In this document: in pieces, positions 22,683 through 34,899 of the stretch | Numbering within the stretch: position 1 is the first letter of the stretch | Layout of the letters: every line of letters starts with the position of its first letter | DNA from: Fomitopsis serialis | Taxonomy: Eukaryota > Basidiomycota > Agaricomycetes > Polyporales > Fomitopsidaceae | Reading direction: 5' to 3' | DNA length: 64,000 bases | NCBI RefSeq assembly: GCF_022376445.1 | Contig: NW_025955075.1 | Coordinates: forward strand, 62,001-126,000 | The notes under the pieces: model-generated | The model's input: only the letters and a program-made list of their open reading frames with translations | Database searches by the model: none | Told to the model about the DNA's origin: nothing | Program-made: the position numbers and the translations under genes

Positions 22683-22762
22683 TGAAAGAGGGCGACGAAC
22701 TTCGGATGTGAAAGAGGGCAACGAACCTCGGATATGAAAGAGGGCGACGAACTTTGGATATG
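22683..22762 (+). repeat. 26 bp tandem repeat, three copies
   Basis: TGAAAGAGGG(C/A)(G)ACGAAC(T/C)T(C/T)GGAT(G/A) units start at 22,683, 22,709 and 22,735 and differ at only a few positions. The unit is not a multiple of three, so it is unlikely to be coding. Confidence 0.8.
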
Positions 22763-22837
22763 GGGTGACGAGCATGAATTTGACGCTGGAGCGAGGAGGA
22801 CGCGGACGGCGTGTGGTATGTAGACACGCCGGCGCTT

Positions 22838-23226
22838 TCATATCTTCAAACCTAATATCGACGGAGTGCCAGCGCCTGACGGAACGAGACTTGCCCAATC
22901 TGTTGAAAGCGGAAGAAGCACCCGCGTCCAAAAGCGGGACCACTCTTCTTTACTAACATTTGTGTACAGGTTTATAATGTCCATAGATTCTAGGTGATCT
23001 AATTGAGCACATACAAGGTAGCTCCCCTCGCCCGGGCGATTCAGAGCTGCGTCCACATCGAGCGCCTTGCGCGCAGAACGAAGGCCCAGATCTCCACTGG
23101 CGTCGGCAAGTAACCGAGCCGTCCACGAATAAAAATTACCGAAAAAGCGCTGACTAAGCGCAAGCCTCCACACGACCGGAAAATACCCGATATTAGCATA
23201 TCGGAACTACTTACTACGCGGTACAC
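22838..23226 (-). other. Open frame of 111 codons, unrecognised
   Basis: A minus-strand frame runs 23,173-22,838 (MWRLALSQRFFGNFYSW... SGDLGLRSARKALDVDAALN). Part of it (ISLTVSRRALNVDSGGKRPR) echoes a minus-strand frame near 22,090-22,140, so both may come from one old duplicated gene. No domain is recognised. Confidence 0.25.
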
Positions 23227-23239
23227 TTATGCAAAATAG

Positions 23240-23690
23240 ACACGATAATGAATCAGTATTACGTAACGGAAACTCATCGTGTTCCTTGGCAAGCGATGTC
23301 TAAACGCGTCGACGTCGGCCCTCTCGATCACCTCCTCGGACCATGGACCTACGTTACGACCAGCCTGTCTAGACCCACAAAACCAACTGAAGGGACTTCG
23401 ATTGCAGACAAGGCTTCGCGCAAACGCGAACATGAACTGTCTGTCAGTGGAGCCTCCTGCCACGCCTCAGGACTTCGACTATACAGTATACAAGGCTTCG
23501 CGCAAACGCGAGCGAGCACTTTCAATGGAGCCTGCTCGCCTCATGGCACACCGGCAGTCAGTGTTCGGTGGAATGATGAACCCAGGCTGAACTGGCCACA
23601 CGTACACGCCAGGAGATTGAACCCGATCCCAACGAGAGGCGCACACCGGCCATGATAATGAAGCAGTATTATGTGACGGCAACTCGCTGC
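23240..23690 (+). repeat. Nested direct repeats
   Basis: A 30 bp phrase (GATAATGAATCAGTATTACG / GATAATGAAGCAGTATTATG) occurs at about 23,244 and 23,653. CAAGGCTTCGCGCAAACGCGA occurs at about 23,409 and 23,491, each followed by a related ~25 bp. It looks like tandem duplication of short segments. No gene is seen. Confidence 0.6.
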
Positions 23691-23768
23691 CATTCACTGC
23701 CGCAGAACTTGTGAAGCCTCTTATAGGACTACACTACCCAGCTTAGACGCTATCCACCGCTTGGGGGA

Positions 23769-23774
23769 TATAAA
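23769..23774 (+). promoter_or_regulatory. TATA box of C2H2 gene 1
   Basis: TATAAA in context GGGATATAAAGC lies 113 bp before the ATG at 23882. C2H2 gene 2 has an equivalent box at almost the same distance. Confidence 0.55.
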
Positions 23775-23881
23775 GCTAGCGACAACGCAGAGCTACTCAT
23801 TGTTCTCCTCTCATCCCGGATTGCAGACGTACTCAACCACAAGCACTTGAGGTATCTGAGTGCCTTTTCATAGTCACTATC

Positions 23882-25038
23882 ATGAAACACGTCTCTCATC
23901 CGAGTATTCGCCGGTCAGTTGCACCAACTGATTTCAGTCTCTGCGTCTAACTTGAACTGTCTACAGGGACTTTGTGCCTGATGTCGTAGATCTGGGGCCA
24001 GTTTTTATTGACTACAACCTTCAAGTTCCTCAGCACTCGCCGCAGCAAACATCTCGGCGCGTATACGAGTCACATCGTTGGAGTTCGGCATCCCATACTA
24101 TGTCACAGGACCCACTCTGCTTCGCTAGTACATCAATTTATCCGTCGCAGATTTCACCAATCCCACTCGTCCCTGTAAGTGCGCCTCTCTCAATCGTGTA
24201 TGGGTGCTGACTTGCAGTACGGCCAGATTGCCAGTGTGCAGACAGTGTCATCGTCTGCCGCGGTGATGAACTCGAACGTAATATCCACGACGAATGGTAT
24301 CGACGTCTCCCAGCCTCCCTATTACCCATGGGATGCTACGGCAAGTTACTTCGGCGGCCCCGCTTCGGCCGACTCAGATTTTCACGTGGGTATCCAATTG
24401 TGAACTTATCTGGGCTACGTGGAGACGTGATAATGGTGATCGATGTTTGACAGTGTACCAGGAGTGATAGTAGTATGTTCCTAAACCAGGCTTGGCCGTC
24501 GGCTGGCCTGGTTACTACTGCGCATGGAGACGCGCTCGTAATGCCTGAAGATCCAATACAACGTGTTGCAGAGGCCAACCTCCTCCTCGACACCCTTGGG
24601 GAAAGTGGAATAAATTCAGTTGCCAGTGTATGTACACTTCTTCGTTTTCCATTCCCTTGCCTGACGTGTCTTTGATTTTACCTGAAGGCGCCGCAGACGT
24701 CAAGTCCGGTGGATGGCGTGGCGTCGCACGTCATCTGCGAATGGGGGGACTGTTTTGAGAAAATAGAGCGCACCAAGAACGCGGTGATGCGGCATCTCCA
24801 GTCGGTGCACTCTGGAGTCGCTCGTAGTGTCACCGAAGGCAATCGCATGCGTTGTCTGTGGATAGGTTGCAAGCATACAACCACAATGCATGCGACCAAT
24901 ATCTGGCGACACGTGTACGAGAGGCATGCGCACGTCGTAGAGCGGATGAAATGCCCGTATTGCGAACAAGACTTCACCCGCAAAGGATCCTTGGAAAGGC
25001 ATATGCGAAGGGCTCATTATGTGGATATCGCAAGTTAA
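23882..25038 (+). CDS. C2H2 zinc-finger protein 1
   Basis: Five exons join in phase: 23882-23913, 23967-24174, 24218-24385, 24454-24627 and 24688-25038. They give 310 residues. The N-terminal two thirds are Ser/Pro-rich with no domain. The C-terminus holds three zinc fingers: C-x4-C with HLQSVH, then CLWIGC with HVYERH, then the classical CPYCEQDFTRKGSLERHMRR AH. The first two have the C-x4-C spacing seen in fungal GLI/Zic-like fingers. It is expected to be a nuclear DNA-binding protein, with targets unknown. Three relatives with the same plan lie in this window (28.8, 44.2 and 46.2 kb), so it belongs to a local family. Confidence 0.85.
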
Positions 25039-26180
25039 ACACGTTTCAATCATGGTGAGCATTACTAGCTCCTCTTGCAGGCTTAAGTGTCTCGCTCACA
25101 CACTCAACAAAAGAAGACTGCAGGCTTTGACACGACAAGCAGTCATACCAGTGGGTAGAGCCAAATCGGGCCCTCATAGTATCTCATTCGTGCTATGTAT
25201 TTATGTCACCGCCCATCTCTCGGTATTCGAGTTTGACTCTCTTCTCTGCCTCCGATAGATGGGCCACAAAGATATGTTGACCAGAGATACGTACAGTCTG
25301 TGATGTGGGCACCCTAATCCGTGACTTCAGTGTATATCAAAGCCGATACACAATCACTGTCGCCCGACTCGGGGCATCAATTTTCAGGATGCACCGATTT
25401 CATTGCTGCAGGTAACGATTAGTATGGCTACGTGCAGGATTGGCGAGAATTTGGCAAGTACGAAAACTGTATCAGGTTCATGACCCGCGAGCCTCGTTCA
25501 CTAGGTGATTTACCAGTCAATACGCTCAAATCGCCGAGCACGATATTGTATGCACGTCCTGGTCGGTCGAATACATAACCGCAGTGCCGGGTAGTGAGTG
25601 TGGCCTGACCGTTGCTTCACTGATAAGTTGATCATCGCTCCAGTACTCCGCTGACACACCGTCTGCAAACGAACGGAAGTACACCCATTATCTATTTGAA
25701 CATCACCACCATCCTAAGTTCAAGTATAACAACGATGATGGGATTGGCCATCATTCTAGTATGCCGCAATGTATTGCTTTTCATGTGTTTTCCATTGTCG
25801 TGCGAGAAACGATTCAAACGATTCAGTGACCTACTATGCATATGTGCGCTGTCAGCCACGTACTGGCGAACTTCTCAACGGGGTTGCTCTGGCAGAAATT
25901 GCGAGAGAATAGCTCACCTCGAGCGCTCTGTGTACCTCTGCGAAGCTACGCCACGGGTGGGCGCCAAGAATCGCATATATTGAGCGCGATTGCGGCAAAC
26001 GCGGACTGAGAACAGCGACATCACACGTTGCCGTTGACCCGTGTCACAACCTGGCGTTCAGTGGACTCGGATGAGCGACGCGCCGATCTGCGCTCTACCA
26101 CAATACTTACTACGACTGCTGAGCCCACCCAACCCGTAAATCCCACCAAGTGACCGGGGCGAGCCCGGCCTGCGCTTGCG
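25039..26180. other. No intact gene seen
   Basis: A stretch at about 25,325-25,560 reads like worn coding sequence (YIKADTQSLSPDSGHQFSGC, then WREFGKYENCIRFMTREPRS) but lacks a start, a stop at the right place and clear introns. The 25,696-25,983 frame is hydrophobic but unrecognised. Confidence 0.35.
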
Positions 26181-28680
26181 CTCTTGACTGAGAATAGTGA
26201 AGTCAAGGATTCAGGGTATTGCCGCATGCAACGTTCGCCGATGTCGGTGTTCAAAATCTGCTTCCCAGCTTCGAAGGCGCCGTACAGTGCCGCCCAAGGG
26301 TTCACGGGAGGCTCTTCAGGACAGTTGAGGGAACACTCAGAAGCCCGAGATCCAATACATTTACCAGGAAACTACTTACCTTTATTCCGCCGCGACTTCG
26401 TTCGTCCGCTGCTATTGGGCACGAGGGCGCTCGAGCTCGAGGACCAATGTCCAAGCTCAGGGCCATGGCTTGAGCGGCTCATGCAGACGTACAATCGGCC
26501 AGGCGCGGGGATAGTAGACGCACGCGCAGAGTCCATGTTACATTGTTCCGAGAGTGACATAGCGCGGAATGGGACGCTCGCCTGCCGCAGATAGCCGTCC
26601 AAAGATCCAAAGAAAGAGTGTTAGTGGTACTCTTACACTCCCATGTACACATTAAAATCCGCGCACATGATCTCCCGGGGACGGGCGTCACAGAGCCGAA
26701 GTGAACTATGGCTCGAGCGCCGTGCTAACGGCTGGTCCCTGAGGCGCCTTAAGTACTAGGTAAATGTGAAAGTCAGCACATGTACAGCGTTTATCGGCTC
26801 GTTTAACGACAGATTCAAGGACATGGGGAGGAGGATGGAAGCACATACCGTGAGGAGTTGCACCAAAACAGTCAGAGGCATATGGAGATTGGACAAGTGG
26901 TAGACGCGGCATTGTCCCGAGGCAACAGTGTGTTGACCGTGATCTGATTAAGAGCTTACTATGCGATCCTGTTCAACTTCCGACCGAGCAGTCATACCAA
27001 GGCAGTCGCTGGACCAGCTGTAGGTGAATAACTGTGCTCGGATAGCAGTGGGTTCAAAGAGAGGGCTTTGTTCAGCACGTACATTTTTGGCGGACGATGG
27101 CATGATTGCTGGTACTCGGAGCAAGCAAACTCATGTTTCTCATACGAGATCGTTAGTAGGCCACTAGTGAGGTCGACAGAGGGCTATGATGGAGCAATAT
27201 AAAGGAGAATCCTACGCGTAGTGCCGGGCCCGCCGATCGCTCACGCTCGATCGCCGCCTGCCCGTTTAAGGAAACTACCGACCATCGTTCAAGCGCTGAG
27301 GCCGACTCTCTCTTTCCCCGTATCATGGCTGTTGACAGCGTGCATACTGTCTGTGGTGTGCTCCTCTCCGTCGCATACATTTAGCGGAATCTTTCGGCAG
27401 CGCATCAGTTTGTCGGAGAACAGGGAGCAGTCTCCGAGTTCAGCCCTCCTCAAATAGGCCTCGGGCGACAAAAACAACCCGGCGGATACGCACTTGTCCC
27501 TGAAAGTCGCGATGAAGCACACGCGGGGGAGGGGATATAGTGCGAAGTGGCCTTCCAGTCCCCATGCGTCTCCGTACATCTACCAATGGATGCCCCATGA
27601 GACGCGCCATCCACCGCCTCTGTGCGCTGGCGTCTGCCGGAAGCCGCATGGTCTATCGGTGAGTACCCACGTCAGTCGCTTTGATTTGGTCACCAAATGC
27701 ATTCTCAACTGGATGGAACTGCCGTGCGATTGAACGCTATCCATGCGCTACTTGTCGCGCGGGCGGGAAGCGCCTCCAATAGCGGCGAGGGCAGCCGAAT
27801 GTCAAGGCGCTATCCTGCGGATTCCTACCACGCCCGTCATTGGACATGCACTGATAGAACACTCTCTTCTTGACTTGGCGCGCATGGGCGGTCGAGATGT
27901 GGATTGAGTTCGGCTCGTATCTGCCATCTTCTCCGATCTCGCCAATCCGTCATTTCCCTCCATCGTAAGTAGCCGCGCACGGGATGGCGATGAATCCCGC
28001 TTATAATTGTTCCAGTCTGCAGTATGAAGGCGCTCAAACTAGTAACAAGGGCGTTGGCAATATTTCTGCTCATCAGTGGCGGTGCACCGCGGTGGTCTAT
28101 GGTCGTGGAGGCCGAGCCCGGCGTCTGCAGGTTTCCAGCGTCTTTCGATATCCATAGCATGGGTGCTGCGAGACGGTAGACAGCGGGAAAGCATCATCGA
28201 GTGCCTGCGCAGGGCGTCACTCACACCCTATGATCTGCGCGCGAAAATGAAGCAGAACACATACCAGGGCGCTTCGCGAAAACCATCCGCGGGGCAAGCC
28301 AACGGGCGCATATACGTCTTGAATTCATTGACGCTACTAGCGTCCTGTCAATCCGTCACTCACCCTTCGCTGGACTCATGATCGCGCGCGTCTTGCAGCG
28401 CACCTCATCGACGTCGGCGAAGATCCGTGCGCTCTCTAAAGCGCCTGACGCTGGCCCCACAATCAAGTACGTCCATATGCAGACCTTGTACTATCCTTAC
28501 CCACCGGTAGAAATAGTGCATGGTTCTGAGCGTCCCCTGGGCGCTCTAATCACAGTGCATGCGCTTATTGGTCGCCTGGCCTATACCTGATTCCACCTGT
28601 GGTCGCGTTCGGCAGTTCGCCGTCAGCGCTATGCACCCGAAGGAGCATAGTTGATCATGGCAGATGCAAGTTCCAGGCGT
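26181..28680. other. Gene-poor 2.5 kb, no gene recognised
   Basis: Open frames up to 136 codons occur on both strands (26,184-26,594 +; 27,289-27,579 -; 28,076-28,381 +). I could match none to a family or connect any by splice sites. It may contain relics too worn to identify by eye. Confidence 0.4.
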
Positions 28681-28692
28681 CTTCCACTCAGC

Positions 28693-28698
28693 TATAAA
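28693..28698 (+). promoter_or_regulatory. TATA box of C2H2 gene 2
   Basis: TATAAA in GCTATAAAGG lies 108 bp before the ATG at 28801. Confidence 0.55.
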
Positions 28699-28800
28699 GG
28701 TCGGGTGGGCTATGGAGCACCACGTTAGTTGCACGTCACCCAAGCTTCATCAGACATTCCCTCAGACCCCGTTGCTACTTACTACTTCCTTCCTGCAGGT

Positions 28801-29924
28801 ATGAGCGATCACTCTCGTTCTAGGTAGGTACGCCGTCGCCTTATCCTATGACACATCTGACATAAGCATCGGTTGTCAGAAATCGATTCCCTACTGACTC
28901 TTTCTCCTTCGAGCTCGAGTGTCCGCGTATGGGCCCACGTACCTGCCTCATGAATGGCCTAGCCGTGACACAGCAGCCCCTCACCGGGCCATATCCAATG
29001 CGTCCAGCTACCGGTATCCTTCCCGAACCGAAATACGATATCTCTGTTGCAAGTGGGTCTAACCTGCCACCATACCATGGCCAACCGGTATGTGTGTCTC
29101 CACAATCTCGCCGGAATGCGTATCTGACCCGAAGTCTGGCCCAGGCGAATCACACATCATGGGTGCCACATTTGCCGGCGTCCCTAGTGGCGATGGATAT
29201 GACACCCATGCTCAACATAGGTAGTGATTCTCGCCGCGACGATCATTCGCAACATGCCAGCCTAGAGGTTCCACACTCCTTACAGCTCAACGGCACTACC
29301 TCGGAGTTCCCGGGCCCTGTAAGCTTCCGTTTATCATTATGGGCCTGTCGAGTATTGAGAGCGCTTGTTCCCGCAGGTCGAAAGCGGATCCACCGTGAAC
29401 AGGAACTCAATGATTTCGTTCCGTGATACCAACGATGGAAAAGCTTCGCGGGGTCACGTTGGTCAGTCGGAGCTCTCAGGCGCGGCTCGCAGTGCCGCCG
29501 ATATGACGGTAAGGAGCACAGTCCATGATGCACGTAGGCGCTCCTCAAGCTTCGACTATAGCAGCCACCTCCCGGGCCCGGAACATTGACCGCCCCACGA
29601 CAAGCGGGAACGAGACGCTTTCACTGCAGATGGAACGGCTGCGGCGCGCAGATTGAACGCACGAGGGCCGCCTTGGCTCTCCATCTAAGAGACGTACATC
29701 CCTCCGGCGTCAGCAACAATGATACCCGGGTACGCTGCCTGTGGAACGGATGTACGCGGGAATGCATGCTCGCATGCAACCTACGCCGCCACGTCTTCGA
29801 GGTACACGCTCGCGGCATCGCGAGGAAGATCAAGTGCGAGAGGTGTGGGCAGGAGTTCACCCGGTGGGGATCGTTGCGGAGGCACCGGCTGGCTTCATGT
29901 GGACATGATGACCTAGGGATTTAA
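28801..29924 (+). CDS. C2H2 zinc-finger protein 2
   Basis: Four exons join in phase: 28801-28823, 28880-29318, 29377-29508 and 29565-29924. They give 317 residues. The start MSDHSRSR is only 23 nt long before the first intron, as in gene 1. The N-terminal part is low-complexity. Three C-terminal fingers read CRWNGC with HLRDVH, CLWNGC with HVFEVH, and CERCGQEFTRWGSLRRHR. The third finger ends in HRLASCGHDD, so its last zinc ligand would be Cys or a displaced His. It has the same architecture as gene 1 at 23.9 kb and is probably a nuclear transcription regulator. Confidence 0.85.
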
Positions 29925-30389
29925 GGGTATGTAGGTCGTACACACTCGTTGCTCATGGGCTTACTGGCATGGATGTAGACGGTGGCCCATGAAATGGCCC
30001 GCGGTAATCATTATAACACCTGTTGACCCAAGCATCGTTCTCTTTGCTCTGGCTGTTTGGATTCTTTAGAATGGCTGCGCCTCAGATATGAAATGTGTCT
30101 GGCTGGCTGCGGAGTGCGGTTGGAATACACCAAGGATACTGCGACGTCGGAAGGCTCCGAGACGTACTTACCCCTGTCCCCTGCGAGCGTCAACCGGAGC
30201 CATGCGACTCAGAACGTCCACTGCATGTCTCTGCTTTGGGTAGTACTTCTCTTACTGTCCCGTCCAATGAGAATAAGTACTGAAGATTGGTACTCCTGGC
30301 AATCTGCGCCGCACGCAATTGATGTTAACGCTCGCATCAACCAGTGTCAAGATTGGCGCTCTGCGCGCGTTCTCGTCGACAAACGCCCC
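29925..30389. other. Intergenic between C2H2 gene 2 and the NmrA-like gene
   Basis: The two genes are convergent here, so this about 460 bp gap holds both 3' ends. Nothing else is seen. Confidence 0.5.
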
Positions 30390-31593
30390 TTAACCTACAA
30401 CCGGCAAGCCCAAGTGCGGCACCAGTCTCCTCCGCACAAAGTCGTCGATGTCATGCAGCCGCACGCCCAACTTCAAGACGTTCTCGTCCGGGATCTCCTT
30501 CGCGCCGTACATCCCCATCTCGTTGTAGAGATGGAGCATGATGTCGCGGTCGGGTACATGCGTCGTCGGGAGAATCGTGTAGACGCACGGCTTTCTTGTC
30601 ACTGGAGGGCTGCGGTGTCAGCGCTGGGTGGCGGCGGTATCCAGGGAAGTACGCGCCTCTCTTGACACTCTCGCAAATATCGAGCGGAGTGAGCCGCGCG
30701 TTGGCACAGTAAAGGAACTTGTGGTTGAGCTCCGCATGCTCCGTACCCCAGTGGTCGAATACGGCCTTCGTGATAGCAGACAGGTCCTTCTCGACGTAGA
30801 GCATCGCGACTGAGACCTGGTCAGTACCGTCTCGCGCACATAAAGAAGGTGTACGTGCGTTCCGTAGTCTCCTTCACGATGGGCTGAAGGAACTCCACCT
30901 GGTCCTTGTCGCGGTGATACACCATGTGCGAGCGATAGACCATGTTCTCGTAGAAGTTGCCCGTGTAAAGGAAGGTCGCGGGAAGACCTATCTCCTGGAT
31001 GTACTGCGTGACGTGGTATTTCCCTGAGACGCCGCCATAAGGATGTATGCAAATAAGACATATGGAATCCCCCACCTTCGTACACCTGGGAGACGAGCCT
31101 ACCGCCAGAGAGAATGGCGGAGCTTGGTACCGTGCTCCACACGAAGCACCGCACACCGGCAGCTAAGGCGGCATCGACCAGGTTCTTGCCCTGCCTCTCC
31201 TCACTCTCTGGGTCATCCTTGATTTTCTGACGTCCAATCCGTCAACTAATGCAATAGCGGTTCGGGCGAGGGTGACTTACGGGGTCATAGAAGTTCGTGA
31301 CGCCGAACACGCCCCAGCATCCTTGTAGCGCCTCATGGACGTCCGTCGGAACGGTGAGGTCCACGCTCACGACGCACGCGCCCAGCTTCGCCAGTGCTTG
31401 TGCCGGGGCCGACGTAGGGTCTCTAGTCAGCGCCCGGACCACGTATTGTTCCGGGTTCCGTAGCAACAACTTGGCGACAGATCCTCCTGTGGTGACGCGA
31501 GGTCAAGTTGACAATCATCATATCCAGAGGGATACTGTGCGCACCTTGGTTCCCCGTCGCCCCGCAGACTGCTATCAGCTTCTTCGCAGCCAT
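30390..31593 (-). CDS. NmrA-like NAD(P)-binding protein (atypical SDR)
   Basis: Six exons on the minus strand are in phase: 31593-31545, 31486-31281, 31217-31076, 31023-30878, 30816-30653 and 30609-30390. They give 308 residues, normal for the family. The N-terminus MAAKKLIAVCGATGNQGG carries the glycine-rich Rossmann motif. Typical family segments follow: YVVRALTRDP, GCWGVFGVTNFYDP, DPESEERQGKNLVDAA, CFVWST, KYHVTQYIQEIGLPATFLY and LYVEKDLSAITKAVFDHW. NmrA-like proteins bind NADP(H) and act as redox sensors or reductases; the substrate is unknown. The only phase-consistent donor for intron 4 is GTGAAG at 30877, weaker than the others. This is the sole intact member of a duplicated set with relics at 32.1-33.1, 38.6-39.1 and 15.2-15.4 kb. 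Confidence 0.87.
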
Positions 31594-31708
31594 CCTTCAT
31601 AACGAAACTAGGCTCTATCTTGCCGGAATCTCTCGAGGCGGTCGAGGGCTCACGCACCTTATAGCCCTTCTGAAACCTTCGCGACTCCTCGGAATCTGTA
31701 ATGAGTGT

Positions 31709-31744
31709 GCGAACAGATCTGCGAACAGATCAGCGAACAGATCT
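31709..31744 (+). repeat. 11 bp tandem repeat (GCGAACAGATC-type), three copies
   Basis: TGCGAACAGATC, TGCGAACAGATC and AGCGAACAGATC follow one another in the upstream region of the NmrA-like gene. They sit about 115 bp before its start codon, so they could lie in its promoter. Confidence 0.7.
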
Positions 31745-32060
31745 CCGTACATATACCAGGACCAGACACGTACCAAGTCGGTATGAAAGGGACTGCAAGC
31801 GGCCTGCTCCCGGTGAGCCGCTGTCAGGAGGCAAAGGGTATATGGGCATCAAGCGGTCGCACGCTCATGGGAATGCTGGTCGAAATGGTGATGCAAGGTT
31901 TGGTCAGCGAATAATCGCAGCCTGATGAGTCACAGGCCGATGTGATCGTAAGGCGCTAGGCCATCTAGTTCCAAGATAGGGTCAAGGCCTGCTCCAGGCG
32001 GGCAGAAATTCGGAGATGGCCAATCACAACGAGCGCCGGCTCCACGGACCTACAGGTGTA
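31745..32060. other. Intergenic, part of a tandem segmental duplication
   Basis: Bases about 31,850-32,085 reappear diverged at about 33,370-33,645 (shared GTCGCACGCTCATGGGAA and GGACCTACAGGT.TACAC). No gene is seen. Confidence 0.45.
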
Positions 32061-33150
32061 CACACCTATGTTCGTGCACGCAATCTCGTCGGACCCACCA
32101 GATCGACGACACTCGATCTGCCGTTGGCAACGAATGACAAGAACAGGTGGCCGACGTCTACCGGCACAAGACGTCCGTGTAGTGCCACCGGGATCAGTGC
32201 TCGGTGGTCGACATCATCCTGAGCAGTACATGCTTCTTTCCACGCTCGCGCAGACGTCGAGCGGCGCGAGTCGAGCGTCGGCGCGGTACAGAGGCTGGTG
32301 GTTGGACTCGGCAGAACTTCCGGGTTCCCCTCCCAGTGGTCGAAGATGGCCTTTTCGATCGCGGATAAGTCCCGCTCGACGCAGAGTGCCGTGCCTGCGA
32401 GCTGGCGAGGGCTGTCTTGTGCACCAGAGACGGACACGCGGTCATGTTGTAGTCCCCTTCACGATCCGATGAAGGAATTCCATCTAGTCCTTGTCGCGAT
32501 GACACACCGTGTGCGAGCGATATTCCATGGTCTCGTAGGAGCTGCCCGGGTCGTTTCACCCGGGTGTATTGTGTGACGTGAGGATTCCCCCACGCACTGG
32601 CATGGCGGCAGAATCAATATCAATACGGGTATACGTAGCATCCCCCCACCCTCGTACCTGAGAAACAAGCTCCCCAGCAGAGAGAATCGAGGACTCAGAG
32701 CCCGATACTGTGCTCCGCACGAAGCACTGCACGCCGGCAGGGCAGCGTCGACCAGGGTGTAACCTTGCCTCTCCTCACTCCCCGGGCCGTCCTGGGTTTT
32801 CCGTCGTCGCTCGATCAGCACTCAGCGAAGCGGTCCCGGTCAAGATGCCTTACGGCGCCGTTGAACACGTCCCAACATCCGTCGAACCGGTGCGGTCCTT
32901 CGCCAGAGTTTGCACCGCGGCGGACGTGCGATCGGGCGGCGTGCTGTGCGTGGTCCTGCAGAATCAAGTTGGCGGCGGCGGCGGACGCCCTAAGATCGCG
33001 TGTGAAATTTGGATACAGATAGCCTGGTCGACGCTCAGAGGAGCATATGCACACCTAAGTCCCCGTCGCACCCGGGCCTCAAATGGCCATGAGTTTCTTC
33101 GCAGCCGTTACTGGTTCCTGATAGCGAAGCCAGGCTATAGCGTGTCAGAA
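32061..33150 (-). pseudogene. NmrA-like gene, second copy, degraded
   Basis: Matching pieces occur in order on the minus strand. A worn N-terminal exon (AKKLMAI followed by a stop) lies near 33,110. Parts of the central exons lie at 32,480-32,780. VERDLSAIEKAIFDHWEGNP is at about 32,380-32,320. Stops and frame changes separate them and the Rossmann glycines are lost. With the flanking matches (31.85-32.09 versus 33.37-33.65 kb) this is a tandem duplicate of the whole 30.4-32.1 kb block. Confidence 0.75.
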
Positions 33151-34439
33151 TCTCTTGGGACGGCCGAGGACCCACGTAGGTATCGCCATACATGGCCCGG
33201 AATGGCATCTATATACAAGCGTGTGAGCTACTCAGCAAACAGACTCATCTGTGCGTGCATCGCTGCGAGCCGCAGCACCGAGGCGTCTGTGGTGCCGCCA
33301 AGGATCGGCCTGCAACCGATTCGTTCTGGGTGAGCGTCAGGATGAACTCGGGGCGGATGTGACTTCACTGGCATGTTGATGGTCGCACGCTCATGGGAAC
33401 GCGATAGTCGGCCATTGGAGCCGAGGACAAACGGCATGGCACAGTGTGGCCAGCGGAGACTCACATGGGCGCAGTGCGGTTCTAGGGGCGCGGAAAGACG
33501 CATAGGAACTAGAGGACGCTCGTAGTATTGTACATCAGGCTCGAGATGTGGCGCGATGTCACAGAGTACCAGCGCCAAGTTACCGGGGAGCGACGGAGCG
33601 CGCGATCGCCGGCTCGGTGGACCTACAGGTTTACACGCCTAGTGGACGATCAGTATGTTCATTTGGCAGGTTAGATAAGGATGCAACGAACCTGCAGAAA
33701 TTGCCTCCCCTTCTCCTTGCGACTACGCACACCTCAGCCGCTCTGACCCGACACACCACGCATATATCGATGACGCTCAGCCTACGGTTCGCAGGCAAGG
33801 AGTAATACGGCTGACCATCCTTGTTGGAACAGCAGAACGCCCGGGCCCATCTGTGGGACTTGTCCGATCCAGATGACATCGATCAACTCCGCGACAGCCT
33901 GGAGGAGCCCCCTGCTGACAACCACCCCGCAAGTCCGCGACAGACCGGACTCCATTCAGAACCGGAAAGCCGTACCGACTCCGGGCGCGGCAAAGTTTGC
34001 TGCGGTGTCGTGTATGGCATGTGTTGTCCACGAGAGTGGACACGTCCCGCCCGTGTATGCGCTCTGCACGCTGTTGCTAAGCCGTGCTGTCCGTTTGACT
34101 GTTGCTCGAACCGAGTATTGCGTGGGAGAGAGCACCCAGGCTGGGACCAACCGGGAACTGAGGCGGTGGAGCGTCCTGCGGGACCGTCTGGCGTCAAGAA
34201 CCCGATCGTGCGAACGGCAGCCTGCACGAGCAGTCGTACGTGGTCACGGAGCACCGACTACGGCAGCATCGAAAGACGAGCTTTGGTTAGGGGTGACTCA
34301 GCTCAGAGGAGACGCACCGACGCGGAGTCCTGTGTCATAGCCTCGATGTTCTACGCCTCGCACGTCTCGCGGACAGAGGAGCCATGGGCGCATATCGCGC
34401 TCGAGCAGGCTGTGGAGGACGTGGAGCAACCCTAATGAA
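33151..34439. other. Duplicated flank and an unrecognised gene remnant
   Basis: 33,370-33,650 is the second copy of the flank described at 31.85 kb. 33,821-34,435 is open for 204 codons (WDLSDPDDIDQLRDSLEEPP, later KPCCPFDCCSN) and shares a core phrase with 18,590-18,760. It probably derives from an unknown gene; I do not recognise a domain. Confidence 0.35.
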
Positions 34440-34899
34440 CCCGAGGGAGTGGATCGGTGCCTGGCCGGTGGCTGGATCGCGGTGGCGCTGATCGCGATCA
34501 GATCTCGCGCTCTGCCTCCGAGTCCGCAGTCCGCCACGACGCTCGACCCAGCCACAGGTCTGTGGCCTCCTCCTCCTGCTGTCGTCGCCCAGCGAGCAAC
34601 TGTGCCCTACTTCGATTCATACGCCAGCCTCTGTGCCATGGACTGCCCCTAGCCGCTCCTTCTCTTTCACACGCCTTACGTCTCGCTTCCGCCTGCCGGC
34701 CTCGTTTGCAATTCGCCTACTTCGCGCGACGCCTACTTACACCTCGCGGACGCCGCCGTCTTCAGCCTCTGCCCTTCACTTTCACTTGTCTGGCACAAGT
34801 CCGCGTCCTCCCTGTGCTCTCGCCAGCTCCGACACTCCTTCGCCTCGTCTCAGTCTCCCTGCTGGCAGGCCTTCGCTTCGCGACTTCCACTCCGCCAGC

